A DNA stretch of 64,000 nucleotides from Ridgeia piscesae (taxonomy: Eukaryota > Annelida > Polychaeta > Sabellida > Siboglinidae), in NCBI GenBank assembly GCA_025642075.2, contig JAODUO010000041.1, forward strand, positions 111,001 to 175,000, read 5' to 3'. The position numbers and the translations under genes were made by a program. Below the pieces are notes generated by a model. That model was not told the DNA's origin. It saw only the letters and a list, made by a program, of their open reading frames with translations, and made no database searches. This document shows, one piece after another, positions 1-10,969 of the stretch. Position 1 is the first letter of the stretch, and the number at the start of each line of letters is the position of its first letter.

Positions 1-30
1 GGGTATGCAAAGTTATCGTCGCAGTCCTGC

Positions 31-303
31 ATGCCTTCTTCGACTGACCATGGCAGTCCAGTCAATGTGGATGACACTTCGGATGTCCCAGTCTCACTGT
101 CTCTATCTTCAGATCATTCTGTCTGCAACAGTCAGAAGGAAAATTCTGAAGAGAGTGATGCAGAATATATAGTAGCGGATGACAGCGATATCACGGATGA
201 TGACCCAAGCAGTTCTGACACTAATGAGAAACAGAAAATTTTGTTGTTTACAAAAAAACAAATTTCCCTTTTCTGCACCTGCAAAAAACCCAGGCTGGTA
301 TAA
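31..303 (+). pseudogene. Acidic ORF fragment, probably transposon-derived
   Basis: The 90-residue reading frame is very acidic and serine-rich (SEESDAEYIVADDSD region), followed by a KILLF...LF-C-C stretch. The arrangement, an acidic linker then a hydrophobic 'IVF..LF.C' segment, recalls transposase-associated or THAP-type proteins of invertebrate DNA transposons, but I cannot name the family. A GT lies at its end (near 298), so it could be an exon. It sits about 0.8 kb from an opposite-strand P2X7-type zinc module, and a possible TTAA element end lies near 1868. Confidence 0.3.
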
Positions 304-1107
304 TATGCCTGCTGCCTGTTGGAAGCATCCCATTGAACATGTGCAGTGATGATATGCAGCTAACCGATACATTCTGACATTTGATTTATAGTAAACAATC
401 ATTATCTTATAATGATTATTAGTAATTGGCAAAACTGTGTAATTCACCAATATCACATCATGAAGTCAGCGCATTGGTTGATTTGTTTGTGAAATACTTT
501 AATAAAATTATCACAGCATTTCACAAACAAATAATGTTTATGTAAAATTGTTACAGCATTTTGCAAACACATGAATTTATGATTGTCATGATGTGGTCTT
601 GATAACATATACACCCGCTCATATCCAATATACTGTATACAATACATTAAAACTCCACTTCAATATTCTCATGTGAATTGCACAATTATTACACATCTAT
701 TTATTATTCAGACTATATTATAAATTGCATGGCAGCACGCATATCTAAATAACATTTTTTAATGGAAATTAAATAATTATATTAAAAGGATACATACATC
801 ATGTAACATCCTGTCAAAAATAAAATAAGTTTGTAACAAAGATTTACGTTACGAATTCGAAGATAGAATTAATTTTTATTTAATATACATGTGTCATTGT
901 GTGGCCATACAAGTATAATTGCTCTGTTTATGCTTGAATTGCAAAATAATTTTTCGATACCTGTTGAACTACGTATTACTTACCTACTACCTACTTTGGT
1001 CGAACGAACGAGTCTGCACGCAAATCGCACATAGACAACAGACCGATATTCCCGACATTGTGTCATTGACAGCTGTCTTGGTCAGTCATAGCTCATGCAG
1101 GCATCTG

Positions 1108-1326
1108 TCAGCACGGACACCGGTCGGGCAACCCAGCTTTCTCCAGACAACATACAAATTCGATGTGCGTCGACATTGGGACGCAGTATCCACACAAACA
1201 CCATGCCACATTCACATTGTTCCCAAAATCAAACATCCTCGATCCTAAAAATTGCGATCTTTTCTCGCCGTCTCGACGGGGTTTAATTGACGCCTCGCAC
1301 CTCGGCTCGCACGCTGGGTTAAGCAA
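1108..1326 (-). pseudogene. P2X7-receptor C-terminal-type zinc module fragment
   Basis: The minus-strand frame of 72 residues ends in WCLCGYCVPMSTHIEFVCC followed by LEK. This is the W-C-x-C-G-x-C-x2-M-x-T-x2-E-x2-C-C pattern of the P2X7-receptor intracellular (P2RX7_C) domain, which occurs in large numbers of mollusc and cnidarian proteins outside true P2X receptors. The next conserved part (CIT-HPGF) is not seen in the same frame, so this is a single exon or a truncated copy. The upstream residues are basic rather than the usual acidic linker. It is probably a remnant of a mobile element like the one at 22.85-28.0 kb. Confidence 0.55.
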
Positions 1327-2787
1327 GAATTAATGCCTTTACGTGTGTCACTTGTGCCATAGATGCTTCTCTCACTTGTGCTACAAATGCTTCCTCTGTC
1401 GGATCCATTTTCTACTGTGATTTTTCCAAGACCACTAGCAATTAGCGTAGCTCCTCGCTAACGTAAAACACTTCCGACATATGTGTAAACAACAGAAAAA
1501 TAGTCCGGACTGACCTACCGTTCGGTAGGCCCGCCCCGTGAAGCCTGTCAAAATCTGCTCTCAGGAAGTGTGACGATACGAATATTTTCATTGGTTATAA
1601 ATCGTGGCCACTTAATTTCACCTTTTTATTACGAATGCAAATAAATATTATTTGTTGACACATAGGACCCCTTTCGTGTATAATAAGGTACCATATCTTT
1701 GTTTTTGCGCAGAAATGTCTAATAACGAAGAAAACCGACGATTTAGGCCCTGAAAATATGTTTTTCAGTTTGTCTGATAAGTGAATATGCCTCTGTCACC
1801 ATTAATGTTTACTTATATAGTATACATTTAGGTATATGGAATGTTACAGCTGTGTTTCAGTTCCCCTTTAAGTGTTAATATGTACAAAGCTGACAAAATA
1901 TTTATTGTATTCAACAAATCACGGGAGAGTGTTCAGGTCTTCATAGTGAGCAAAGTACACGATTGCATAAACTAGATGTATGTATGTGTTAAATGAGCAG
2001 GCCAATGTGATGATTAGAGCAATATGACAGGTCTGGTTGTCTTAATTATATATATATGTACTGACGGAACATATGAAAAGATGGTTCATTATTACATTTA
2101 TAAACATCACCAATTTCCGACCAAAAACGTTAATTGTTACCAAAATTTAAATTGTCTTTGTGTAAACTACTCCCGGTGTGAGTTATTGATAAATCTGGGA
2201 TATCCAGGAGTATCTCTTTTTGAAAGACGCATAGAAGATAGTAAGTTTCTAGTTATTTTAGGTATATGGAATAGCTTACACCTAAAAAAAGATTGTGTAA
2301 CAATCAATGTTATGCCTCATTAACATTTTAAGAAATATAATAATGTACCAAATATAGATGCATCGGTAAGTGAAATTTCATAAACATCGGATATCTGGTT
2401 GATTTGATATTGAATTACCCTTTAGGGCATTATATGCATAGCGTGAAGTTCCGAGACGTTTTTACATTGTTCTTCAACTCATAATTTCATGGCATAATGT
2501 CAGCGGAATGGCATGTGTTTGCTAGATTCATCACATACATATGCATTGACATGTCCATAATCTTAATATATATTAGCTGTGCGTTGAACACTGCGGTTTT
2601 GATATTCATATCCAATTGCTCTGATTATAAATTACAAACAGCACTTCCGCCCGTTTTGATGTATACCCACCAAGATGTCAAGACAAATCAGTTTGATAAG
2701 TTGATTTATTAGAAAACACAATTACTCATAATGATGTAACGTGACTCGTATATTGTGCTGACATTGGTATTATTTCATGTCTCGCAG
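1327..2787. other. AT-rich non-coding stretch with possible element end
   Basis: No convincing coding sequence is seen. At 1861-1871 a TTCCCCT is followed by TTAA, which resembles the right end of a TTAA-target TIR transposon (terminus AGGGGAA read inward); its left end would lie outside the window. The 99-aa frame at 2024-2323 has no family features and spans AT-rich sequence, so it is taken as chance. Confidence 0.3.
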
Positions 2788-2997
2788 CCAACAAGCTTCG
2801 CAACTTTCTGATAGAAGCATACTCACCAAACGCGCCGCGAACTTGTGCTACTGTTATTCCGGCCTTGGGGCTGGGTGAGACTAAACGGATTGCATGTAAT
2901 CCGGAAACGAAAGGCAGCAAAGTCAGGATCCGACTCCTCGGAGTCGATCCGGAACAGCAACTTCAGCTGTGTGAAGTAGAAGTGTTTGCCGTAAGAC
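2788..2997 (+). CDS. F-type lectin B exon (orphan)
   Basis: Encodes 70 residues of the C-terminal half-domain: LRNFLIEAY, a C in the CATV segment, GETKRIAC, KVRIRL and LCEVEVF. Acceptor CTCGCAG ends at 2787. Two GT donors are possible (2991 and 2998); 2998 gives the phase-1 end shared by every other exon and was chosen. No A partner is visible upstream, where a mobile-element remnant lies. The start lacks the Arg that contacts fucose in canonical members. Confidence 0.75.
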
Positions 2998-3187
2998 GTA
3001 AGAACTTTATATTATTCATTGGCTTTAATGCACGCCTAGCAACAATGAGGCGATGCCCCTTTCACGTATGCACAGTGTGGATGAACATCGTCGACAAACT
3101 GACAGCGTTAAATATCCTGTACTGATGTTTGTCGCTTTGTCTATTATGCAGATTGTTTTATTACGCTTACAATCTATGCGATTTCAG

Positions 3188-3394
3188 AGGATATGGTGAA
3201 TCTGGCTTTGCACAAGCCAACGCAACCAGAGATAACACCTATATATCAAGGAGACAAGAGGCATCGCTCGTTTAATGCGGTGGATGGCATGAGAAACAAT
3301 GATCTGTCTATCACTGACAATTGGTGGATGGTTGACTTAGAAGGGTATTACCTGATCTGGGAGGTGGATGTAACAAACCCATCAGATTGCTGCG
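3188..3394 (+). CDS. F-type lectin A exon
   Basis: Encodes 69 residues: NLALHKPTQ, NAVDGM, WWMVDLEGYYLIWEVDV and DCC at the end. Acceptor ATTTCAG, donor GTATAT. It is shortened between AVDG and WW and lacks the usual SC cysteine and the NR of the fucose motif, so sugar binding by this domain is doubtful. It pairs with the B exon at 3799 with nothing nested between them. Confidence 0.8.
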
Positions 3395-3499
3395 GTATAT
3401 ATAATCAATCTCTTTTGAACAGTAAATCACTAAATTAACCATTTACTAAGATTTTGATCTTATAAACACATTTACGCTATCAGCTTGGGTGACAAGCCA

Positions 3500-3780
3500 A
3501 ATGGCGATACATGAACGTGCACACACACGCACATGCACGGACGCTCGCATGATTACAGATATACATATTCAAACCCAAACACGCGCACAACTGAACTCAT
3601 AGTCATTAACTAGTTTATTTATTAACTCACTCACTCACTCACTCACTCAAACACTCAATCACTCACTCAGTCACCAATCACTCACTCACTGATTCATTAA
3701 CTTACCACGAACACAAGTGCCTGTTCTAGTTTCACGCGCGTGCGTCGCGTGCGGTGCGTGCGTGCGTGTGTGTGTATATG
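3500..3780. repeat. Simple repeats (CA, ACTC and CGTG types)
   Basis: CA-rich sequence around 3518-3540, a tetranucleotide (ACTC)n tract at about 3627-3690, and a GCGTGC/GT tract at about 3735-3778 that runs almost up to the next splice acceptor. Confidence 0.8.
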
Positions 3781-3798
3781 TTGTGTGGTGTCCCGCAG

Positions 3799-3999
3799 AG
3801 GAAGCACGTCGTGACTTTGTGATAGAAGCCTTTTATCCGAATGCGCCGCGAATGTGTGCACACATTGTTAAACCATTTGGCTTGGGTGAAACACTACACA
3901 TCCCATGTCAGTCCAACACATTGGGGAGGAAAATCAGAATCAGAATGCTAGCAGCAAGACCGCTTATACTGGCCGAAGTGCAAGTCTTCGGCGAAAAAG
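3799..3999 (+). CDS. F-type lectin B exon
   Basis: Encodes 67 residues: RDFVIEAFYPNAPRMCAHIV, LGETLHIPC, KIRIRML and LAEVQVFGEKG. Acceptor TCCCGCAG, donor GTAGGT, phase 1 on both sides. It resembles the orphan B exon at 2788 in its 'YxPNAPR-CA' segment, which suggests a local duplication. The last cysteine of the usual LCEVEV is replaced by alanine. Confidence 0.8.
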
Positions 4000-4427
4000 G
4001 TAGGTTCACATTGACGTATATCCTTAACCAGTTTTAACTTGAAAACTACTTCTCTTGTACAGTTAGTAATATGTCAAGTCAAAAACGCCGACGGCATTAT
4101 GGCCACAATATTCAATATATTATTACAATTGAACGTCATTTTAACACATTTTTGTGTCAACCATTACAATATCAGCGTATGCCAATATAGTGGTTCAGAC
4201 ATCTAGTTTTTATCTTCAATATCGGTTTTATATGTTTCACATACGTTGTTTAAAAACGTTTTAACAGTTTTCCTAATGGGCATTCTTCTGCAGTTAAGTA
4301 TTTTAAACAGTAGATATTTAGATGTACTACCAACAAATTATTGAAAGAAAGTCAGGTTTTCGACGACGAATAATAAGTGTAACTATTTTATATAATTATG
4401 TTTTATCGAAGTTTTTATTTCTTTCAG

Positions 4428-4640
4428 CGACGCATAACCCAATCGAAAGTGCAAATCTTGCCCTAGGAAAGCATGCATGGCTAATGTCAGCAGTTAAATT
4501 GCATGCAAATAACACAGTGGATGGAAACAGCAATCCTAGCTTCACTGACAGCTGCACGCAAATTGAACCAAATGTCACATGGCAAGTTGATCTGGATGCC
4601 GTGTACGATATCAAACACGTGGTCATATTTACGAAGCCTG
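4428..4640 (+). CDS. F-type lectin A exon (outer, starts a nested set)
   Basis: Encodes 71 residues: NLALGKHAW, NTVDGN, SCTQIE, TWQVDLDAVYDIKHVVIF, ending TKP. Acceptor CTTTCAG, donor GTAAGT. The first Trp of WW is Thr and the NRxD element is absent. Its nearest unpaired B exon is at 28638, after two complete A-B pairs (8.4/12.1 and 16.2/16.9 kb), so it is the left half of the first nested arrangement. Confidence 0.8.
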
Positions 4641-4780
4641 GTAAGTTTTACTTTTGCTTATGATGTGTTTTGTGATGTTTCAAATAGTTGAATTTTTCTT
4701 TACGCTACTTTATGTTAATGTTCTCATTATGCCAATATCATACATTTTTCATTAACAATATAATCATGTCATATGTCAGC

Positions 4781-4782
<2 letters not shown>

Positions 4783-4844
<62 letters not shown>

Positions 4845-4963
4845 GTGGCGTGGCGTGGCGTGGCGTGGCGTGGCGTGGCGTGGCGTGGCGTGGCGTGGCG
4901 TGGCGTGGCGTGGCGTGGCGTGGCGTGGCGTGGCGTGGCGTGGCGTGGTGGCGTGGCGTGGCT
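4783..4963. repeat. (TA)n followed by (GTGGC)n array
   Basis: About 58 bp of TA dinucleotides pass directly into about 120 bp of a TGGCG pentanucleotide, with one interruption near 4949. Both strands are open in several frames only because a five-base unit without stops was repeated; these frames are not genes. Confidence 0.95.
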
Positions 4964-5059
4964 GGTGGTACTTTGTATGGTGTTTGTGATAGTTTCAAAT
5001 ATTGAACACCTATTTTGTTAATTTTATTATGCATATCATATTTTCTTACAATATTTGGC

Positions 5060-5060
<1 letters not shown>

Positions 5061-5108
<48 letters not shown>
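5061..5108. repeat. (TA)n microsatellite
   Basis: Uninterrupted TA dinucleotides just left of the LINE-derived inverted repeat arm. Confidence 0.9.
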
Positions 5109-5110
<2 letters not shown>

Positions 5111-5137
5111 CAATTCATGTCTTGGATCATTTGTATT

Positions 5138-5405
5138 AGCCCTCAGGTCACCCAGCTAACTTCTTCGAAGAATTCCAGGATCTTTTGGAAAATGTTGCAA
5201 CCATGCACAACATTTTACATTGTTGGCGATTTTATTCTTCACCTGGAACATTCGAGACGGCAGCGCACGCACGCAGCACCACACACAAACACTAAGAGCA
5301 TATTTGATATTATATGATGCATAGTAATTTGTTCTATTAACTCTGATGCTAGTTTCATTTATGTAATGGCAGTTTGGCAATAATATCATAAAATAAGATT
5401 CGTAT

Positions 5406-5480
<75 letters not shown>

Positions 5481-5605
5481 ATATATATAGAATTAATATA
5501 TATATATATATAAATATATATATATTATATATATATATATATTATTAATATATCATACACTTTTATCTTAACTTGTGTAGTTCATTCTATGAATTATATA
5601 TATAT

Positions 5606-5660
<55 letters not shown>

Positions 5661-5975
5661 CATTTAGTTAATTTATTGCAAAAAATCCATTACATAGAAT
5701 GAAACTAGCACAGAGTTAATCAGAACAAATTGTATCGTTGGGATATATATATATATCAAATTATTTACTTTACGTGTGTGTGTGTGTGTGGTGTGTGGTG
5801 TGTGTGTGTGTGCGCGTGCGTGCGTGTCGTGCGTGCGTGCGTGCGTGAGATGGTTTATCCAGGTGAAGATTAAAATCGCCAACAATGTAAAATTATGTGT
5901 GCATGGTTGCAACATTTTCCAAAAGATCCTGGAATTCTTCGAAGAAGTTAGCTGGGTGACCTGGAGGGCGATAAA
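5138..5975. repeat. Long inverted repeat with LINE-derived arms
   Basis: Sequence at about 5138-5365 reappears inverted at about 5685-5975. The shared parts are the endonuclease segment (GHPANFFEEFQDLLENV, read on plus in the left arm and minus in the right arm), a CA/GT tract, and the segment around GCTAGTTTCATT (left) and its complement (right). The centre, 5408-5657, is mostly (TA)n. The arms are partly diverged and differ by microsatellite length. Confidence 0.75.
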
Positions 5976-6414
5976 TACAAATGAAATACCCAGAGAAGCA
6001 TGAATTTGATATGTTAACACACATTGATTCAAAGCTGGTATAGTCAGGGCTGGTGTGCAGGTTTAAATTGAATAGTTTTGAAATAAGGAAACCAACACCA
6101 CCGCCTCGTCCAACTGGACGTGGTCGATGGTGGAAGCTATAGCCAGGAGGGGAAATGTCGGCAATACATGCAGCTGTGTCATGCGCTCTGAGCCAGGTCT
6201 CAGTGACAGCAAGAATGTCTATTGTTTTGGAAATTATAAGATCGGTAAGAGAGGCTAGCAGTAGGATCAAGGCTAATTTAAATGTTGGCCTGGAACGGGG
6301 TATTGGTAGTAATTTTCGGTTGAAACAAGGATTAAGGCATGGCAGACAGTGTAGATATGTCAAGGATTCTTGTGTGCTCATGTATTTTGAAGGTGTTGAA
6401 TGACATCCGACCAC
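5685..6414 (-). mobile_element. Non-LTR retrotransposon fragment (endonuclease domain)
   Basis: The minus-strand frame 6414-5893 (173 residues) shows AP-endonuclease features: DILAVTETWL, then GYSFHHRPR, GRGGGVGFLIS, FESMCVNI, and IYRPPGHPANFFEEFQDLL. This is the N-terminal part of a LINE endonuclease; the later motifs (GDFN, SDH) and the RT are missing, so the copy is truncated. The frame breaks near 5890. It lies in the long intron after the A exon at 4428. Confidence 0.8.
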
Positions 6415-8066
6415 TGTGCCAGTGTGTTACACAAGGTAAAATCATGGTTCTAGAAGTTACAGAACAGGATAAAAAACATAATGAGAAAAATGGTGACATT
6501 TGAAAAAATCTGCTCAAGTTATAAAATAATTATTAGTGTATCATAAAATAATTAGTGGCTGAGAGTTACCAGATGTTCTAAAATATGTCAATGTTTTAAT
6601 GTTTGGCATGGGTCAGCAGCACTAAAACTTAATAAATAATATATAATAAATAGATGAGAGTATAAGGTCACACTAATTCTAAAATTGCAATAGCTTCTCA
6701 GATGTAAGACTAATTAATCTAGCGAATCGTTACATAAAAATTATGTATTATAAATTAAATATTACATAGACATAATCAAGTGGTATTTAAAAGTAATAAT
6801 AAAATAAATCAGTAGTTTCAAATGAGTTTGTAAAATGCTAAATAAATCTGTAAAATGCTAACTGTAGAATGAGTCTTTAAAAGGCTAAATACAGATCGTT
6901 TAAATGTTCGCGCTCAGCAAAGCCTGTGCAAAAGTAATAAGACGTTTAGTGCCCGTGCAAATGAAACATAGAGGTCTTCATCCCCAGGGCGATTCTTGGT
7001 ATACAAGAAACGTCTTATAAAAAGGCCTGTTAGTCAACAGTTTATGGGGCTACCCCTGTCTTTGTATGTTATTTATAATTGATGACCGTACTGTGCGCGA
7101 AAAAATTTAATCGTCCTGTATTATCGTCCGATTATGTAGCGATATATTTACGCGTTTGACTGGCGGACAAGTCGATTGTAGGCACCTAGACTATACTGAA
7201 TTTATCGGTTTGCTCTCAAAGAGTCTACCCCGTCACTCAAATAATTATTCCATGCCAAACAAGTTCACTTCCGATTGCAGGTGCCATGCTAAATAAACAT
7301 GACATGCACTTATACTATTTAAAATAAATATCTACACCTATTAAAGCATTTCCTCAATATATTGTCATGCTTAAATTTCGTTTATTTTGAAATAGAAACT
7401 AATTTTTTCTGTAATTAACCATATGTGCCAACATCATCAGAGTTGTATAGCAAGGTTTCAATTATTGCGATCAGTTACTAAATGGTCCTGCTCATTGGCT
7501 GGTCCCGTTTGTTGTGCTTTTTGCGTTGTCAAGTGCATTGCAAGTTTACACATTTCGTATAGTTACAGGGTAATATATTTGACAAACAGATTACTATGTC
7601 GTCACATAATACACACATACATATAAATGACCATGTGACACCTGATTGCGTTATAATTTATGTATAGATGTAACATTTACGAAAAGCTGTCTACTGGTAG
7701 ATTAAACTCATTTGAAAAGAACTTGGTGTTAGTTCTTTTCGCAAAATAAAATAGTAAAGGCTAAACCTAAAGCTAACAGATTTGAGGGAAATATATCCTA
7801 AATATTTCGAGATTGACTCATAATAAAGACATTTATCTGGAAAATTACTTTGCGAAACTCATCTACCATTAGACAATATGGAATCATACCAGACGAGTTA
7901 CTCGAGAAACCTGAAAAACGTAAACAAATGCCGTGCGTTAAATTGCAGTCGTTCGTGCCTGTCCACGAACGACTGCATCGATGCTACAACTTTTCGACAG
8001 TAGCCGTTCGTGGACACCAAATTTCGTATATATTTTATTTAGCTACGCAAACGACTGGATCCGCAC

Positions 8067-8119
<53 letters not shown>

Positions 8120-8414
8120 AACAAATATCACGCGAATAAGACGAATGCGTAGATCAGTATTTAGCCAGGTATTACACTTTATGCCAGTAGACAGCCATGC
8201 AAAAATAGCCGATTGGCATGACGAATTTGTGACAGCCGCCAAAAGACAACACACAGGGCGAACGCTCTGGGAGGAACTGGTTGCAATATTGATATGTTCC
8301 TAGACTAATCATGTCGCGCATGCAGTGCGTCGTCAAGAACGTTACTAGATATCTAGAAACGGCATTAAACCGGGTTGTCATGCTTGTAAGGTATTAAATT
8401 GACTTTTTTTGTAG
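6415..8414. other. Intronic AT-rich stretch without recognised genes
   Basis: No coding features. It contains a perfect 13-bp inverted repeat at 7945-7976 and a (TA)n tract at about 8068-8117. The end, from about 8380, is homologous to the sequence before the A exon at 16212. Confidence 0.6.
7945..7976. repeat. Perfect short hairpin
   Basis: GCAGTCGTTCGTG at 7945-7957 is followed after six bases by its exact complement at 7964-7976. A related CCGTTCGTGG occurs again shortly downstream near 8003. It may be a foldback-element remnant; no run of T follows that would make it a terminator. Confidence 0.7.
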
Positions 8415-8642
8415 TGGTAATTAATTTGGCTTATAAGAAACCTACAAAGATGTCGACAATATCATATGACAATCCCACCAAATTCGGACCTATGAACGCC
8501 GTGGATGGTAATAGAAACAGCGATATAAAGTTTCAAAGCTGCGCTGCTACAAGACATGAAAAGCATGGCTGGTGGCAGGTAGATCTGCAAGCCGTCTACT
8601 TCATCACAGATGTGGTCATAACTAACCGAGGAGAATGTTGTG
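8415..8642 (+). CDS. F-type lectin A exon (inner) with amplified 3' end
   Basis: Encodes 76 residues: NLAYKKPTKMSTIS, NAVDGN, SCAATRHEKHG, WWQVDLQAVYFITDVVITNRGECC. Acceptor TTTTTTTGTAG, donor GTGAGT at 8643. The CC dipeptide typical of F-lectins is present, but the fucose-contacting His position is Ala and RxD is RGE. The last 23 bases of the exon plus the first 28 of the intron form the unit of the tandem array that follows, so the donor at 8643 is the first of 46 nearly identical donors. It pairs with the B exon at 12138. Confidence 0.85.
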
Positions 8643-10967
8643 GTGAGTTGGAAGGTGTTGCTGTGTTGCTAACTAACCGAGGAGAATGTTGTGGTGAGTT
8701 GGAAGGTGTTGCTGTGTTGCTAACTAACCGAGGAGAATGTTGTGGTGAGTTGGAAGGTGTTGCTGTGTTGCTAACTAACCGAGGAGAATGTTGTGGTGAG
8801 TTGGAAGGTGTTGCTGTGTTGCTAACTAACCGAGGAGAATGTTGAGGTGAGTTGGAAGGTGTTGCTGTGTTGCTAACTAACCGAGGAGAATGTTGTGGTG
8901 AGTTGGAAGGTGTTGCTGTGTTGCTAACTAACCGAGGAGAATGTTGAGGTGAGTTGGAAGGTGTTGCTGTGTTGCTAACTAACCGAGGAGAATGTTGTGG
9001 TGAGTTGGAAGGTGTTGCTGTGTTGCTAACTAACCGAGGAGAATGTTGTGGTGAGTTGGAAGGTGTTGCTGTGTTGCTAACTAACCGAGAAGAATGTTGT
9101 GGTGAGTTGGAAGGTATTGCTGTGTTGCTAACTAACCGAGGAGAATGTTGTGGTGAGTTGGAAGGTGTTGCTGTGTTGCTAACTAACCGAGGAGAATGTT
9201 GAGGTGAGTTGGAAGGTGTTGCTGTGTTGCTAACTAACCGAGGAGAATGTTGTGGTGAGTTGGAAGGTGTTGCTGTGTTGCTAACTAACCGAGGAGAATG
9301 TTGTGGTGAGTTGGAAGGTGTTGCTGTGTTGCTAACTAACCGAGGAGAATGTTGTGGTGAGTTGGAAGGTGTTGCTGTGTTGCTAACTAACCGAGGAGAA
9401 TGTTGTGGTGAGTTGGAAGGTGTTGCTCTGTTGCTAACTAACCGAGGAGAATGTTGTGGTGAGTTGGAAGGTGTTGCTGTGTTGCTAACTAACCGAGGAG
9501 AATGTTGTGGTGAGTTGGAAGGTGTTGCTGTGTTGCTAACTAACCGAGGAGAATGTTGTGGTGAGTTGGAAGGTGTTGCTGTGTTGCTAACTAACCGAGG
9601 AGAATGTTGTGGTGAGTTGGAAGGTGTTGCTGTTTTGCTAACTAACCGAGGAGAATGTTGTGGTGAGTTGAAAGGTGTTGCTGTGTTGCTAACTAACCGA
9701 GGAGAATGTTGTGGTGAGTTGGAAGGTGTTGCTGTGTTGCTAACTAACCGAGGAGAATGTTGTGGTGAGTTGGAAGGTGTTGCTGTCTTGCTAACTAACC
9801 GAGGAGAATGTTGAGGTGAGTTGGAAGGTGTTGCTGTGTTGCTAACTAACCGAGGAGAATGTTGAGGTGAGTTGGAAGGTGTTGCTGTGTTGCTAACTAA
9901 CCGAGGAGAATGTTGTGGTGAGTTGGAAGGTGTTGCTGTGTTGCTAACTAACCGAGGAGAATGTTGTGGTGAGTTGGAAGGTGTTGCTGTTTTGCTAACT
10001 AACCGAGGAGAATGTTGAGGTGAGTTGGAAGGTGTTGCTGTGTTGCTAACTAACCGAGGAGAATGTTGTGGTGAGTTGGAAGGTGTTGCTGTGTTGCTAA
10101 CTAACCGAGGAGAATGTTGTGGTGAGTTGGAAGGTGTTGCTGTGTTGCTAACTAACCGAGGAGAATGTTGTGGTGAGTTGGAAGGTGTTGCGGTGTTGCT
10201 AACTAACCGAGGAGAATGTTGTGGTGAGTTGGAAGGTGTTGCTGTTTTGCTAACTAACCGAGGAGAATGTTGAGGTGAGTTGGAAGGTGTTGCTGTGTTG
10301 CTAACTAACCGAGGAGAATGTTGTGGTGAGTTGGAAGGTGTTGCTGTGTTGCTAACTAACCGAGGAGAATGTTGTGGTGAGTTGGAAGGTGTTGCTGTGT
10401 TGCTAACTAACCGAGGAGAATGTTGTGGTGAGTTGGAAGGTGTTGCTGTGTTGCTAACTAACCGAGGAGAATGTTGTGGTGAGTTGGAAGGTGTTGCTGT
10501 GTTTTCTAACTAACCGAGGAGAATGTTGAGGTGAGTTGGAAGGTGTTGCTGTGTTGCTAACTAACCGAGGAGAATGTTGTGGTGAGTTGGAAGGTGTTGC
10601 TGTGTTGCTAACTAACCGAGGAGAATGTTGTGGTGAGTTGGAAGGTGTTGCTGTGTTGCTAACTAACCGAGGAGAATGTTGTGGTGAGTTGGAAGGTGTT
10701 GCTGTGTTGCTAACTAACCGAGGAGAATGTTGTGGTGAGTTGGAAGGTGTTGCTGTGTTTTCTAACTAACCGAGGAGAATGTTGTGGTGAGTTGGAAGGT
10801 GTTGCTGTGTTGCTAACTAACCGAGGAGAATGTTGTGGTGAGTTGGAAGGTGTTGCTGTGTTGCTAACTAACCGAGGAGAATGTTGTGGTGAGTTGGAAG
10901 GTGTTGCTGTGTTGCTAACTAACCGAGGAGAATGTTGTGGTGAGTTGGAAGGTGTTGCTGTGTTGCT
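8620..10967. repeat. 51-bp minisatellite carrying an exon end and splice donor (46 units)
   Basis: The unit begins AACTAACCGAGGAGAATGTT and continues GTGGTGAGTTGGAAGG... for 51 bp. The span of 2,348 bp equals 44 units of 51 bp plus two of 52 bp (extra T near 10503 and 10759). Each unit holds the exon/intron junction TGTG|GTGAGT of the A exon. Since 51 is a multiple of three, the lectin frame stays open through the array until a unit with TGA; eight units (5, 7, 12, 24, 25, 28, 33 and 38) have TGTTGA instead of TGTTGT. The paralogous intron at 16434 has a single copy of the same junction sequence. Confidence 0.97.
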
Positions 10968-10969
10968 AT

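Noticed and set aside
3627..3690. ACTC direct repeats as a possible CRISPR-like array
   Set aside because: A simple tetranucleotide repeat without spacers, in a eukaryotic context.
4688..5034. Long frames of WRGVA / ATPRH repeats
   Set aside because: Direct translation of a TGGCG pentanucleotide and TA repeat; no exon signals.
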